DNA of 64,000 bases from DAINPP01 sp963667315 (GCA_963667315.1 OY763325.1:434001-498000); one strand, 5' to 3'. Shown: positions 53,403 through 63,335, numbered from the stretch's first letter. Notes: generated from the sequence alone by a model not told the origin. Numbers and translations: made by a program.

Positions 53403-54285
53403 CTTTTATAAAGTTGTCCTCCAGAACATAATCTTCAGGACAAATCTTTATCTTTTCGCTGAAAATATTATTCTGCCCCCTTAACTTGCCAGAAAAGTTA
53501 ATCAAAAAATCACCGCATTTGTTGTTTGATAGTATTAAATCATACATATAGTTTGAGGAAAATAGGTTTGATTCGACCGAAACAGTCGGCTTCGAAACGA
53601 TAACAAGTCCACTATATGCGTTTTTATACAATCTGTTTTTGTTGATAATAACATTAGAATTCCCCGCGATATAGATACCCGTGTCGTTTGAAATGATCTG
53701 GTTTTCAGTTACTTTAACCGGGTTTTTTCCACCAAGGTACATTCCTGTTCCGAAAGCGTTGATTTCATTGTTTTCAATAATGGTTTTACCGACACCGACA
53801 AGCATTACACCTGTGGTGTTTTTGTTCCGTACGGAAGCATAATTCCCGTTTATTGAATTATTAAGAATTGAGAGTTCATGGTTAAGTGTTCCGGCTCTTA
53901 TCCCGTCTTGAGTTGAAATAATCTTATTATTGTTGATGATGGCGTTTGTCATGGCAAGTGATATTGCTATACTGTTACTGTATACGGTGATATTTTTTAT
54001 ATTCAGCATATTACAGTTCTCAACCATTATCGTCGGTTTAGTTGGAACACTTGGCTTTATAACAACATTGTTGACATTTACACCTTCAAGTGTAACTGCT
54101 TTTGAAAACCTGAGGTTTTCGTTGTAAGTTCCCGTGTGAATCTTAATGATATCTCCATCAGAGGCAGCGAGAATGGCCTGATTGATTGATGTGTAGGATG
54201 ATCCGGTGTTACCGACTTCAATAATTGCTGAAAATGAGACTGAAAGACAAAGTAATATCATTAGAATAGAACAAAGATGTTTCAT
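53389..54285 (-). CDS. exported parallel beta-helix repeat protein
   Basis: A 298-residue protein from ATG 54285, with GAGGGGGG 7 bases upstream. A signal peptide (residues 1-19, SFS-AII) is followed by a right-handed beta-helix: SYTSINQAILAASDGDIIKI starts a DUF1565/NosD-like repeat array, with repeating NNxI and GIYIAGNSNVIINKNRLY units every 22-24 residues. Catalytic residues of polysaccharide lyases are not evident. It may bind cell-wall or surface glycans, which would fit its place before ddl. Confidence 0.78.
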   Translation of the reverse strand: MKHLCSILMILLCLSVSFSAIIEVGNTGSSYTSINQAILAASDGDIIKIHTGTYNENLRFSKAVTLEGVNVNNVVIKPSVPTKPTIMVENCNMLNIKNITVYSNSIAISLAMTNAIINNNKIISTQDGIRAGTLNHELSILNNSINGNYASVRNKNTTGVMLVGVGKTIIENNEINAFGTGMYLGGKNPVKVTENQIISNDTGIYIAGNSNVIINKNRLYKNAYSGLVIVSKPTVSVESNLFSSNYMYDLILSNNKCGDFLINFSGKLRGQNNIFSEKIKICPEDYVLEDNFIKDEEK

Positions 54286-54300
54286 GTTATCCCCCCTCAA

Positions 54301-55380
54301 TTATGACATTTCATGTTTGCCTGTATGATTGTTTTCAATAACAGCTTGAATCGTTTGTGTCGGGAATGCAAATTCCATTCCTTTTTCATCGAATATTCTC
54401 TTGATTTCAAGATTTATCACCTGATGTGCATTCATATATGCCAGATAATCATTCGAGTTAACATAGTATACCACCTCAAAATTAAGACTGTATTGTCCGA
54501 AGTCAACAAAGTGTGCCCTGTCAAAAGTAACATTATCTGTGCTTTTGATGATCTCTTCAAAAATTGAAGGGATTTCCCGCAACTGATTATGATTTAAAGC
54601 GTAGACAAAACCAATCTTAAAGGCGATACGTCTTCTTTTCATTCTTTTGTAATTTTTCAACCTTGAACTTGTCATATCACCATTTGATATGATCAGCTGT
54701 TCTCCCGTGAGACTGGTTAATCTTGTGGTTTTAAAGCCTATGTGTTCAATTGTTCCCATCATGTCTCCGATTATAACAAAATCTCCCGGTTCAAAGGGTT
54801 TATCGAATAAAATGGAAAAATAACTGAAAAGATCTCCTAATATCGACTGGGCGGCAAAGACAACGGCTATACCTGTGATTCCAAACCCTGCGACTGCTGT
54901 GCTGACATTATACCCCATATTTTGAGCTGCTATCAGTATCCCAAGTATCCATACGGTAACTTTCAGCATACTGAAAAGCCCTTTTAATCCCTGTACCTGA
55001 GAAATCGTCTTATTTTTTCTGTTTTGCAGTGTTTTAAACCAGTAATCGATAACTGAATTGATAAACCTGATACTTGCAATCGATAACAGTATGATCCCAA
55101 CATAATTGATAATCGTATCAAATATTTCGGGAATCTTCAGAGAAGCTATTGCAGTAAGCAATATTCCAAAGTAGATTAAAGGGAAAAATGTTTTTTTAAA
55201 GACAGAATATAAAAAAGAAAAAATCGCGAATTTCGGGTCATCTTCAAATTTCTCAACCCTTTTTTTTAAAAATCTGTTTAAAAAAGTGATTGTAAAAGAT
55301 CCGATGAGAAGAATCAACAAAGCAGTTAGATAAGAATTAAAAGAATTCGTTGAAAGGACATTCAAAATATCATTCCACAC
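54301..55380 (-). CDS. MscS-family mechanosensitive channel
   Basis: A 359-residue small-conductance channel. The start is GTG 55380 after CTGGGGGTA. Helices 1-2 lie in residues 15-100, and the pore helix region is GFGITGIAVVFAAQSILGDLFSY, followed by the beta domain DKPFEPGDFVIIGDMMGTIEHIG. It releases solutes upon osmotic downshock. It leads the run mscS, beta-helix, ddl. Confidence 0.92.
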   Translation of the reverse strand: MWNDILNVLSTNSFNSYLTALLILLIGSFTITFLNRFLKKRVEKFEDDPKFAIFSFLYSVFKKTFFPLIYFGILLTAIASLKIPEIFDTIINYVGIILLSIASIRFINSVIDYWFKTLQNRKNKTISQVQGLKGLFSMLKVTVWILGILIAAQNMGYNVSTAVAGFGITGIAVVFAAQSILGDLFSYFSILFDKPFEPGDFVIIGDMMGTIEHIGFKTTRLTSLTGEQLIISNGDMTSSRLKNYKRMKRRRIAFKIGFVYALNHNQLREIPSIFEEIIKSTDNVTFDRAHFVDFGQYSLNFEVVYYVNSNDYLAYMNAHQVINLEIKRIFDEKGMEFAFPTQTIQAVIENNHTGKHEMS

Positions 55381-55431
55381 AAAAATACCCCCAGAAAATT
55401 TAATCTACATTAATTATAACTTAAAAACATT

Positions 55432-55466
55432 AAAAGAAAAAGGGAATGGATTAAATACCCATTCCC
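55432..55466 (-). terminator. terminator after hppA
   Basis: On the minus strand GGGAATGG, a nine-base loop, CCATTCCC and TTTTTCTTTT, 23 bases past the hppA stop. Confidence 0.85.
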
Positions 55467-55489
55467 TGAACTATTCTTATATTTCGAAA

Positions 55490-57661
55490 CTACTGGAATA
55501 AACCCATTATGTTATATTTCCCAAATACAGATACCATGATCAGTGAGATAACTGACATGATTTTAATGAGAATATCGAGTGAAGGTCCTACAGTATCTTT
55601 AAGCGGATCCCCTACTGTATCTCCAACAACACCGGCGGCATGAGCATCTCCACCTTTCTTTTCACCCTTTACTTCTCCGGACTCGATATACTTTTTACCG
55701 TTATCCCAGGCACCACCGGAATTAGCAGTAAAGAGAGCAAGCATGATACCGGAAAGAGTTGTACCAATCAACAGACCGCCAACAAATTCAGCACCGAACA
55801 TAAATCCGGTTACGATTGGTGTTAGAACTGCGATTAATGCAGGGACTTTCATTTCTGCCAATGCCCCAGCGGAAGAGATTTCAATACACTTTTTATAATC
55901 CGGTCTGACTTCACCTGTGAGTATCTTTGGTTCTGATTTAAACTGTCTTCTGACTTCATCCACCATTTTTCTTGCTGCATTTGCAACAGCTTCAATCAAA
56001 ATACCTGAGAAAAGATACGGAAGTGCAGCACCAACGAGTGCGCCTGCAAGTGTCATAGTATTGATCATATTCAGTATCAATTCATATGTACCATTAATCT
56101 CACCTGGCTGTGCCTGTGAATAAAGGTATGAGGCAAATAGTGAAAGAGCGGCAAGAGCGGCTGATCCGATTGCAAATCCTTTACCGATTGCAGCGGTAGT
56201 GTTTCCAACTGAATCGAGTTTATCCGTGATTTTTCTGACTTTTGGATCAAGTTCTGACATTTCACTAATGCCACCGGCATTATCGGCAATTGGTCCATAT
56301 GTATCAACAGAAACAGTAGCTGCAACGAATGAAAGCATTCCGATTGCTGCCATTGCAACACCGTAAAGTCCGGAAAAAGCGTTTGCCACAATAGTCGTTA
56401 TGGCGAGTACGATAACGGGGAAAAAGGTCGATTTCATTCCGACTGCAAGCCCCTGTGTGATTGTTAGTGCAGCTCCCTGTTTAGAAGCATTTGCAATTCC
56501 TATGGTCGGTTTGTAATCGTAACTTGTATAATATTCAGCGAGCTGACCGATGATTATACCGCTCACAATACCCAATACAGCCGAGAACCATGGAGATAAA
56601 ACACCTGAATTAAATCCTGCTCCCTGAAGATTTTCACCGTTAAAAAACATGTAGGTGAAAATTCCTGTAAAGATTATTGTGAGTGCTGCCGACGTCCATG
56701 TAGATACGTTGAGTTCTCTGTGAGGTTTTTCTGAAACTTTTTTAACGATGAGGAAAAGAATTCCGAGAATACTTGAGATAACACCAATTCCGGCAAATAT
56801 CAAGGGGAATGTGATCAATTTTGAAATCATGCTGTCTGAAATCATCGTTGCTGCATTTCCGGAATTTGTATAGAATATATACGCGGAAAGAATGATGGCT
56901 GATACGATAGCGCCAACATAACTTTCGAGGAGGTCAGCTCCGAGTCCCGCAACGTCTCCGACGTTGTCCCCAACATTATCTGCGATTGTAGCAGGATTTC
57001 TTGGGTCGTCTTCAGGAATCTTTGCCTCAGTTTTTCCAACGAGATCAGCACCCATATCAGCAGCTTTTGTGTAAATTCCTCCACCAACTCTGTCAAACAT
57101 GGCGATAACTGAACAACCAAGTGCGTACCCTGAAACAGTCATAGTGAATGGGATAAAGTTTATCCCAAGCCAGTTAGACTCGATGATAAGTTTGGCCGGT
57201 TCAACCTGTCCCATCATTTTTCCAAAGACGTAATAAACAATCAGAAGACCGAGGAGGGCAAATCCACCAACGGATAACCCCATAACGCTTCCACCCTGGA
57301 AGGCTACCTTAAGTGTTTTTCCAAGACTGCTTGTCTTTCTGGCTGTGTTTGATACTCTTACATTTGCAAGTGTTGCAATCTTCATACCAATCCATCCGGC
57401 TGAAGCACTCATTACAGCACCGAGAATAAAAGCCGCTCCGGTATACCATGATACAAGTATCATCAAAGCGATCATGATGAAAATTGCCAAAGTGAAGATG
57501 ATTTTGTATTCATGTTTGATGAATGCATCTGCACCTTCCTGAATAGCTCCGGCAATTTCTTTCATTAACGGCGTGCCAGCGTCTAATTTTTTTACACTTG
57601 AAAAATTGATTGCTGCAAATCCAAGTGCACCGATAACTGCGATAACTACGATTCCTAACAT
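55490..57661 (-). CDS. hppA: membrane-bound ion-translocating pyrophosphatase, K+-dependent type
   Basis: A 723-residue protein with about 16 helices that couples pyrophosphate hydrolysis to Na+ or H+ export. The substrate loop is DVGADLVGKTEAKIPEDDPR with NPATIADNVGDNVGD. VGNTTAAIGKGFAIGSAAL has Ala where K+-independent enzymes have Lys, which marks the K+-dependent class. T. maritima has a Na+-pumping member of that class. The Na+/H+ selecting glutamate position cannot be judged with certainty by eye. GGAGG precedes the ATG. Confidence 0.95.
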   Translation of the reverse strand: MLGIVVIAVIGALGFAAINFSSVKKLDAGTPLMKEIAGAIQEGADAFIKHEYKIIFTLAIFIMIALMILVSWYTGAAFILGAVMSASAGWIGMKIATLANVRVSNTARKTSSLGKTLKVAFQGGSVMGLSVGGFALLGLLIVYYVFGKMMGQVEPAKLIIESNWLGINFIPFTMTVSGYALGCSVIAMFDRVGGGIYTKAADMGADLVGKTEAKIPEDDPRNPATIADNVGDNVGDVAGLGADLLESYVGAIVSAIILSAYIFYTNSGNAATMISDSMISKLITFPLIFAGIGVISSILGILFLIVKKVSEKPHRELNVSTWTSAALTIIFTGIFTYMFFNGENLQGAGFNSGVLSPWFSAVLGIVSGIIIGQLAEYYTSYDYKPTIGIANASKQGAALTITQGLAVGMKSTFFPVIVLAITTIVANAFSGLYGVAMAAIGMLSFVAATVSVDTYGPIADNAGGISEMSELDPKVRKITDKLDSVGNTTAAIGKGFAIGSAALAALSLFASYLYSQAQPGEINGTYELILNMINTMTLAGALVGAALPYLFSGILIEAVANAARKMVDEVRRQFKSEPKILTGEVRPDYKKCIEISSAGALAEMKVPALIAVLTPIVTGFMFGAEFVGGLLIGTTLSGIMLALFTANSGGAWDNGKKYIESGEVKGEKKGGDAHAAGVVGDTVGDPLKDTVGPSLDILIKIMSVISLIMVSVFGKYNIMGLFQ

Positions 57662-57679
57662 TTGCTGTATCCTCCTTTT

Positions 57680-59185
57680 TTAATGTTGTATATGGCTGAT
57701 TAAATTACCATTGAAAAGGGTGTACTCCGGTTTCAATATCGGGATTTTATCAGATTCCAGCTCAAATAGATTGTGTTTGAGCATAAAACCATCTGCAAAA
57801 TAATTATCTTCTATTTTCCCAAGTCTTTTCTCATCAAAAGCTGCCTTTGCACCTGATAGCGTATATTTTTCAAATGCCGTTTTAATATCCATAAAATTTA
57901 ATGCACTGGTGAGGTTTTCGAATGGGTTTGCTGCTTCAACCGGTGAATCTGTCGAGAGAGATAATTCGATTCCGAGTTCGAGTGCTTTTTTATAAGGATA
58001 TCCAATTGTTTCAAATCTTGTCTTTCCTAAGATCCTTTTGGCCATTTCATAGTCTTTGTCATAAAAGACCGGTTGTATGCTGAGGAAAAGATTCAGCTCT
58101 CTGATCAGCTTTAATTGGGCGTCGTTTGCAACTTGAACATGAATTAATCGATGTCTTAAGGGGTTGAAAGAAGAAATATGTTGTGCAAATCCCTTCAGGG
58201 CGACATCAAGTGCTCTGTCGCCGATAACATGAACCAGAAGCTGTAATCCGTTTTGTTCACATAAACGAACATATTCTGAAAAATCATGCGATCCCATATA
58301 AAGCACCCCTTTGTTTTCTGTGCCTTCATATGGTAGATTTAAAGCAGCAGTTTGACCCCCGAAGGAACCATCAAGATAAACTTTAACGGCTTTAATTCTG
58401 GTAAAATAGTTTTGTTTCTTCTCGATATTAAATATTCTTCCTTCTATCATCATTTTTAACTCGTCAATACTTTTTGGATTTATTTTTTCGAATAACCTGA
58501 TTTTTTTCTGTTGCTTCAATACTTCAAGTAACGTGTTCAACTCGACTGAATGGTAATCATCACTGTGAACGGAAGTAATCCCCATCTTTAATAAATGATC
58601 GCTTGCAGAATTCAACATTTTTAGTATTTCATTTCGATCATATTTGATGACATTGATGGCATTTTCAAGTGTTCTTTCTTTTAGATAACCACTTGAAAAA
58701 TCAGAATCGTCCTGTTCTATTATATTGTTCTTCTTCAGAAGATTTATAAAGGGAGTGTTACAGACTGCTATATGACCACATTTTCTTGTCAACAGACAAC
58801 ATTTATCTGTAATTTTATCCAGGAATTTTTTATCCGGGGAAAACCCTAACCGATTTTCATCCCATCCACGTAATATGATTTGTTCAGCTGTTTCGGCTAA
58901 TTGTGAGAGGATAGAAATCAATTCTGATTTACTGGTACAATCGGCTAGTGTAATTCGATTCTTTTCCATCCCGGTGCCAAGAAGGTGTAGGTGAGAATCT
59001 GTAAACGATGGATAAAGATAGTATCCGTTAAGATTTTCAAGATCAAGAGATTCATTCTTTTCTTTCTGTTTAAGTTCGTTTTGAGTGATAAATTGATACC
59101 GGTTTTCGTTGAGCAAAATCATTTTCTTTTTAAAAGATCTGTTGTCTGAATTATATACATTAAGATTTGTCAGTACTTTTTTCAC
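57680..59185 (-). CDS. amidohydrolase, YtcJ-like
   Basis: A 501-residue metal-dependent hydrolase. The metal motif DSHLHLLGTG is near residue 65, followed by a WDENR segment, AVKVYLDGSFGGQTAAL, HVIGDRALDVAL, HRLIHVQVANDAQLKLI and LSTDSPVEAANPF. This order is typical of the YtcJ/exoenzyme-regulatory protein AepA family, whose members hydrolyse N-substituted amino acids or formamides. Substrate unknown. It is 11 bp after the unknown gene and 18 bp before hppA. Confidence 0.85.
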   Translation of the reverse strand: MKKVLTNLNVYNSDNRSFKKKMILLNENRYQFITQNELKQKEKNESLDLENLNGYYLYPSFTDSHLHLLGTGMEKNRITLADCTSKSELISILSQLAETAEQIILRGWDENRLGFSPDKKFLDKITDKCCLLTRKCGHIAVCNTPFINLLKKNNIIEQDDSDFSSGYLKERTLENAINVIKYDRNEILKMLNSASDHLLKMGITSVHSDDYHSVELNTLLEVLKQQKKIRLFEKINPKSIDELKMMIEGRIFNIEKKQNYFTRIKAVKVYLDGSFGGQTAALNLPYEGTENKGVLYMGSHDFSEYVRLCEQNGLQLLVHVIGDRALDVALKGFAQHISSFNPLRHRLIHVQVANDAQLKLIRELNLFLSIQPVFYDKDYEMAKRILGKTRFETIGYPYKKALELGIELSLSTDSPVEAANPFENLTSALNFMDIKTAFEKYTLSGAKAAFDEKRLGKIEDNYFADGFMLKHNLFELESDKIPILKPEYTLFNGNLISHIQH

Positions 59186-59196
59186 TCCATCACCCT

Positions 59197-59814
59197 TTAA
59201 ATAATCTTTACCATACCGATATCGTTTAGGTATTTCATTTCCAACAGTTTATACACTATCTTTTCTCTATCATCGTACATTTTTTGTATATCATGCTTAT
59301 AGCTGATTGACAGGAATGTTGTGATATAACTGTTTGAAAAAAGATTAAGGAAAGTTTTTAATTTGCTTCTTTCCTCATCAGGAATAGGACCGGCTTCTTC
59401 GACGGTTCTGTCCATCCATTCAACATATTCATCGTTAAAAAGAATTTTATCTAATGAAACAAGCTTTATAAGATCATATACGATCTTTTTCAGATCACAA
59501 TACCGACATATTGTAGTCATCATTCTATGTTTATAGATCTGAATGATTTCATAGGGTATATCTTCATCATATCTGAAATATATGACTTTGTTCTTCGGAT
59601 CAAAAGAGTTCTTTTCTATCTTTCGTTGTAGCGAACAGGCATTAAAATAACTGAAAACGGTTAAAGATTTAGCATTCCTGAGAATATCAAATTCTTCTCT
59701 TTTTTCAAACATGAATTTCCCTGTCCTTATAATATAACCAAAAAACATTTCTTTTGGTTTAAAAAACCATTCTGAAGTGTTCTGCATTGTTATGATGTGT
59801 ACAGGTTTTGACAT
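59197..59814 (-). CDS. protein of unknown function, 205 residues
   Basis: A cytoplasmic-looking protein starting at ATG 59814, 5 bases after GAGGTGG; the longer upstream frame passes through that site. It is rich in charged and aromatic residues (FDPKNKVIYFRYDEDIPYEI) with CRYC in the middle and a helical C-terminus. No known motif or membrane segment is found. It leads a three-gene unit with the amidohydrolase and hppA, preceded by an extended -10 at 59912-59920. Confidence 0.6.
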   Translation of the reverse strand: MSKPVHIITMQNTSEWFFKPKEMFFGYIIRTGKFMFEKREEFDILRNAKSLTVFSYFNACSLQRKIEKNSFDPKNKVIYFRYDEDIPYEIIQIYKHRMMTTICRYCDLKKIVYDLIKLVSLDKILFNDEYVEWMDRTVEEAGPIPDEERSKLKTFLNLFSNSYITTFLSISYKHDIQKMYDDREKIVYKLLEMKYLNDIGMVKII

Positions 59815-59911
59815 ACATACCACCTCGAGTTTTAAAATCAAGGAATAAAATAATCCTGAGAACTAAATATTAAAAATCTAAAGAACTAAAAAACATCAGC
59901 ACTGCAGGTTT

Positions 59912-59920
59912 ATTATAACA
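59912..59920 (-). promoter_or_regulatory. extended -10 promoter for the 59.8-55.5 kb operon
   Basis: The minus strand reads TGTTATAAT, 98 bases before the gene start at 59814. A CTGACA sits 23 bases upstream, too far for a normal -35. Confidence 0.45.
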
Positions 59921-60043
59921 CAGCGCAAAATGCTTTTACATGTCAGATGGATTTGTGATTGATGTTCAGAATTGTATATTTTTATGTCTTTTTCAGTGTT
60001 TCTGTTTTTCAATGATAAAAAATGATAAAATAACCTGAAAGAG

Positions 60044-60664
60044 GTGATAAAAATAAAAAAAGAATTGTTTGATAACTGGTCTGAACGATACGATGCAAAT
60101 GTAATTAAAAATGACTTTCCGTTTGTGGGATATGAGCAGATAAAGGATGAAATTCTTCAATCATGCGAGATTAATCACAGTACACAGATTCTTGATGTTG
60201 GGGTAGGTACAGGGAATTTTCTGAATGAATTCTATATCAGAAACGGACAATGCTACGGCATAGATTTTTCGGATAAAATGCTTGCCATTGCAACTGAAAA
60301 AATGCGAAGTGCCTATCTTGTGCAGCATGATTTGAATGATGGTGTTCCAAAAGAATTTCTGAAAGCAAAATTCAGTATTATTATTGCTGCCTATGTATTG
60401 CACCACTTTAAATTCGAGAAAAAAGTAGCACTTATCCGTGAATATCTTGATCTCTTAAAAAAAGAAGATGGTAGATTGTATATCGTTGATGTATCCTTCC
60501 GGACAAGGAAAGAGCATGATAACTATCGTGAAAAAAATATAGAATTGTGGGATGAAACTGAATATTACTTTATCGCCGAAGAAATGATTTCGATTTTTAA
60601 TGATGTTGAATACAAACAGTTTTCAGAGTGTGGCGGAGTGTATTTATGGGATATCACCCGATGA
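60044..60664 (+). CDS. class I SAM-dependent methyltransferase, start uncertain
   Basis: A methyltransferase of about 205 residues. Motif I is ILDVGVGTGNFL, motif II is YGIDFSDKML and motif IV is IIIAAYVLHHF. FDNWSERYDANV at the N-terminus is like YrrT or UbiE-type enzymes. The listed GTG at 60044 is part of the ribosome site AGAGGTG. An in-frame ATA at 60053 lies 6 bases after that site, the normal spacing, so AUA initiation is a real possibility. The next TTG (60065) is too far. The product's substrate is unknown. Confidence 0.82.
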   Translation: MIKIKKELFDNWSERYDANVIKNDFPFVGYEQIKDEILQSCEINHSTQILDVGVGTGNFLNEFYIRNGQCYGIDFSDKMLAIATEKMRSAYLVQHDLNDGVPKEFLKAKFSIIIAAYVLHHFKFEKKVALIREYLDLLKKEDGRLYIVDVSFRTRKEHDNYREKNIELWDETEYYFIAEEMISIFNDVEYKQFSECGGVYLWDITR

Positions 60665-60680
60665 TCTGGAACAATGTGAT

Positions 60681-61670
60681 ATGAAGACAAAGCTTGTTTA
60701 TTCTGACTCCTACAATCCGTTTTTTAACCTATCGCTTGAAGAACATCTATTTCAGAATATCAAAGAAGATGAGGTTATCTTCTATTTGTGGCAGAATGCG
60801 CATACGGTTGTGATAGGGAGAAATCAGAACCCTTACAGGGAATGCAATCTGAGAGAATTTGAAGCTGACAGAGGTAAATTGGCGAGAAGGATGTCCGGTG
60901 GTGGAGCGGTTTATCATGATTTAGGCAATCTGAACTTCACTTTTATTCTTCCAAAGAGGGAGTTTAATCTTATAAAGCAGTTTGAAGTAATCATCAAGGC
61001 TTTGAAGAGGATCGGTATTACGGCGTATATCAGTGGAAGAAACGATTTGCTTGTCAATGAAAAGAAATTCTCAGGTAATGCTTTTTATCACACAGATAAG
61101 ACATCATTACATCATGGGACGATTCTTATCGATGTGTGTCCGGAAAAGATACAGAAATATCTCAATGTTTCGAAAGAAAAATTAAAATCAAAAGGGGTAA
61201 AATCGGTAAGATCAAGAGTGATTAATCTGAAGGAATTAAAACCGAATTTAACGATCGAAAAGATGAAAGACTTACTTGTATACGGATTTTCAGAGGCTTA
61301 CAACGTTCCGGACTCCTTCAGTCTCTCCAATGAGTCGCAATGTGAAGCGTTTTTCAGTATCCTGCAAAAATATAAGTCCCATGAATGGAGATACGGGAAC
61401 ACACCAGAATTTTCCCATGAATTTGGGAAACGTTTTACCTGGGGTGAGATTCAGTTTCGGGTGATGGTTACAAAAGGCTTTATAGAGCAATGTGTTATTT
61501 TCTCCGATTCGCTTGAACCCGACTTAATAGAGGCGTTATCAAAGGGATTAATCGGATGTGATTTTCATCATTGGTCACTTTCGGAGAGAGTTGATGAATT
61601 GATGCGAAAATATGGGGAGAATCAGATTTATATGACGCTTAAGACGTATTTTTTAGAGACGGATATATAA
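60681..61670 (+). CDS. lplA: lipoate--protein ligase A
   Basis: A 329-residue ligase from ATG 60681, 16 bases after the methyltransferase stop. It attaches free lipoate to H protein or acyltransferase subunits. Signatures are NPFFNLSLEEHLFQN, WQNAHTVVIGRNQNPY, RRMSGGGAVYHDLGNLNFTF and the adenylate-binding KFSGNAF. The C-terminal LplA accessory domain (residues 245-329, WGEIQFRVMVTKGF) is present. The substrate proteins (glycine cleavage or 2-oxoacid dehydrogenase complexes) are not in the window. Confidence 0.93.
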   Translation: MKTKLVYSDSYNPFFNLSLEEHLFQNIKEDEVIFYLWQNAHTVVIGRNQNPYRECNLREFEADRGKLARRMSGGGAVYHDLGNLNFTFILPKREFNLIKQFEVIIKALKRIGITAYISGRNDLLVNEKKFSGNAFYHTDKTSLHHGTILIDVCPEKIQKYLNVSKEKLKSKGVKSVRSRVINLKELKPNLTIEKMKDLLVYGFSEAYNVPDSFSLSNESQCEAFFSILQKYKSHEWRYGNTPEFSHEFGKRFTWGEIQFRVMVTKGFIEQCVIFSDSLEPDLIEALSKGLIGCDFHHWSLSERVDELMRKYGENQIYMTLKTYFLETDI

Positions 61671-61693
61671 AAGGAGGGTTTTATCTTCTTTAT

Positions 61694-63184
61694 TTATAAC
61701 AGTGGTGATAGTAATCTTGAATAAGACTCTTTGATTTTTATCAATGCCGATCGTTTGTTATATTCAATCTTTCTGAGTTCTTTGCATTTTTTAACATCTT
61801 CAAGAAAGTAATCATAGAGTCGTTTCGATATTTCTCTGTCGTAAATAAAAGAATTGACTTCAAAATTTAACTTGAAACTTCTGACATCCCAGTTAGCCGT
61901 ACCAACCGAAGACAATTTCCCATCAACAACGATTGTTTTAGAGTGTAGAAATCCGTCCATGTATCTGTAGACTTTAACACCTGATTTTAACAGTCCTGCT
62001 GCGTGACTGAGAGTTGCCCAATAGACAAACGGATGATCAGGTTTACAGGGAATCATTATCCGTACATCTACACCCGAGAGGGCAGCAACTTTTAAGGATT
62101 CAATGACGCTGTTGTCCGGAATAAAGTACGGTGATTGTATGAAAATACTTTTTTTTGCCTTATTAATTAGTTTGAGATAGCCGTATTTTATCTGTTCTGA
62201 TTCAGAATCCGGTCCACTGGAAACAATTTGAATTGCCTTGGTTCCGGTTTTGGGAATGATCGGGAACAGTGTATCCTGATAGTCGTATTTTTCAAGTGAA
62301 CTTTTTAGTTTTTCTTCATCATATTTTTTTGGCTTTTCCTTAATGGCATATTCCCAGTCAAGGAGAAATCTGATTTGCATGGAATATACAGCATCGCCTT
62401 TGATTCTCAAATGTGTGTCTCTCCAATTGCCGAGATGGGTATTTTTTCCAAGATACTCATCCCCAATGTTGAACCCCCCTATGTAGCCTATCCTGCCATC
62501 AATAACAACTAATTTTCTGTGATTTCTGAAATTGAGTCTGAAATGGAATTTTGGTAATCTGAAAGGAAAGAAAGGGGCAGTTTCAGCACCATGGTCTTCA
62601 AGTCTCATGAACAATTCCGAACTGGTCTTTGAGCAGCCGACATCATCGTAAAGGACTTTTACAGGTATACCTTCCTTAAGCTTTTCTATCAATGCATCTA
62701 CAATCAAATTTCCAATCTCATCATCGTTAATAATATAGTACAGAAGATGAATATGACTTTTAGCAGATTCTATATCTTTTATTAGATTTTCGAATTTTCT
62801 GTGACCTGTGATAAATATCTTGATATCGTTATTTTGTGTAAAAAACGATTCGTCTGTTTTGATATTCATCTTTATAATATCTTTGTATTTTATCAACGAT
62901 GGGTCGTAAAAGTTCATCTGCTGAGAATCGAGTTCCTTTTCCTGAAGGGTTAGGATATTCTTAAGAATACGATCTTCTGATTCTTTTAATTTGAACATCC
63001 TTTCCTTGTATAGATTATGTCCGAAGAAAAGGTATAAAAGAAATCCGAGCCCTGGTACAAAAATCAAAACCATTAGCCAGGCAAGTGTCGAGTGAGGATT
63101 CTTTCTCTCAAGGAATACAACTGAAATAGCAAAAAGTATGTTGATTACCAATAGTCCGGATAAAAGATTTGTGAGAATATCCAA
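61694..63184 (-). CDS. cls: cardiolipin synthase
   Basis: A 496-residue phospholipase D superfamily enzyme. Two N-terminal helices (residues 1-60, with LERKNPHSTLAWLMVL, the PLDc_N motif) anchor it. HKD motifs are NHRKLVVIDGRIGYIGG and LHSKTIVVDGKLSSVG. It condenses two phosphatidylglycerols, or PG and another lipid, into cardiolipin. TTG 63184 is 5 bases after GGAGGT and is preferred to the TTG at 63190 lying on that site. Confidence 0.93.
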   Translation of the reverse strand: MDILTNLLSGLLVINILFAISVVFLERKNPHSTLAWLMVLIFVPGLGFLLYLFFGHNLYKERMFKLKESEDRILKNILTLQEKELDSQQMNFYDPSLIKYKDIIKMNIKTDESFFTQNNDIKIFITGHRKFENLIKDIESAKSHIHLLYYIINDDEIGNLIVDALIEKLKEGIPVKVLYDDVGCSKTSSELFMRLEDHGAETAPFFPFRLPKFHFRLNFRNHRKLVVIDGRIGYIGGFNIGDEYLGKNTHLGNWRDTHLRIKGDAVYSMQIRFLLDWEYAIKEKPKKYDEEKLKSSLEKYDYQDTLFPIIPKTGTKAIQIVSSGPDSESEQIKYGYLKLINKAKKSIFIQSPYFIPDNSVIESLKVAALSGVDVRIMIPCKPDHPFVYWATLSHAAGLLKSGVKVYRYMDGFLHSKTIVVDGKLSSVGTANWDVRSFKLNFEVNSFIYDREISKRLYDYFLEDVKKCKELRKIEYNKRSALIKIKESYSRLLSPLL

Positions 63185-63262
63185 AAGCAACCTCCAGAAT
63201 GAAAAAATAGAACTCCCTTCTTCAGATTATACCATTACAGGACTCCTGATGTTTTTTTTGCA

Positions 63263-63271
63263 TGTTATAAT
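63263..63271 (+). promoter_or_regulatory. extended -10 promoter for the last gene
   Basis: TGTTATAAT lies 65 bases before the ATG at 63336. The gap 63185-63335 holds nothing else clear. Confidence 0.45.
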
Positions 63272-63335
63272 AATGCTGGATTTTATCGTTGGTCGTCATG
63301 ATTGTTTTTCGTTTTTCATCGCGAAAGGGGTAATA

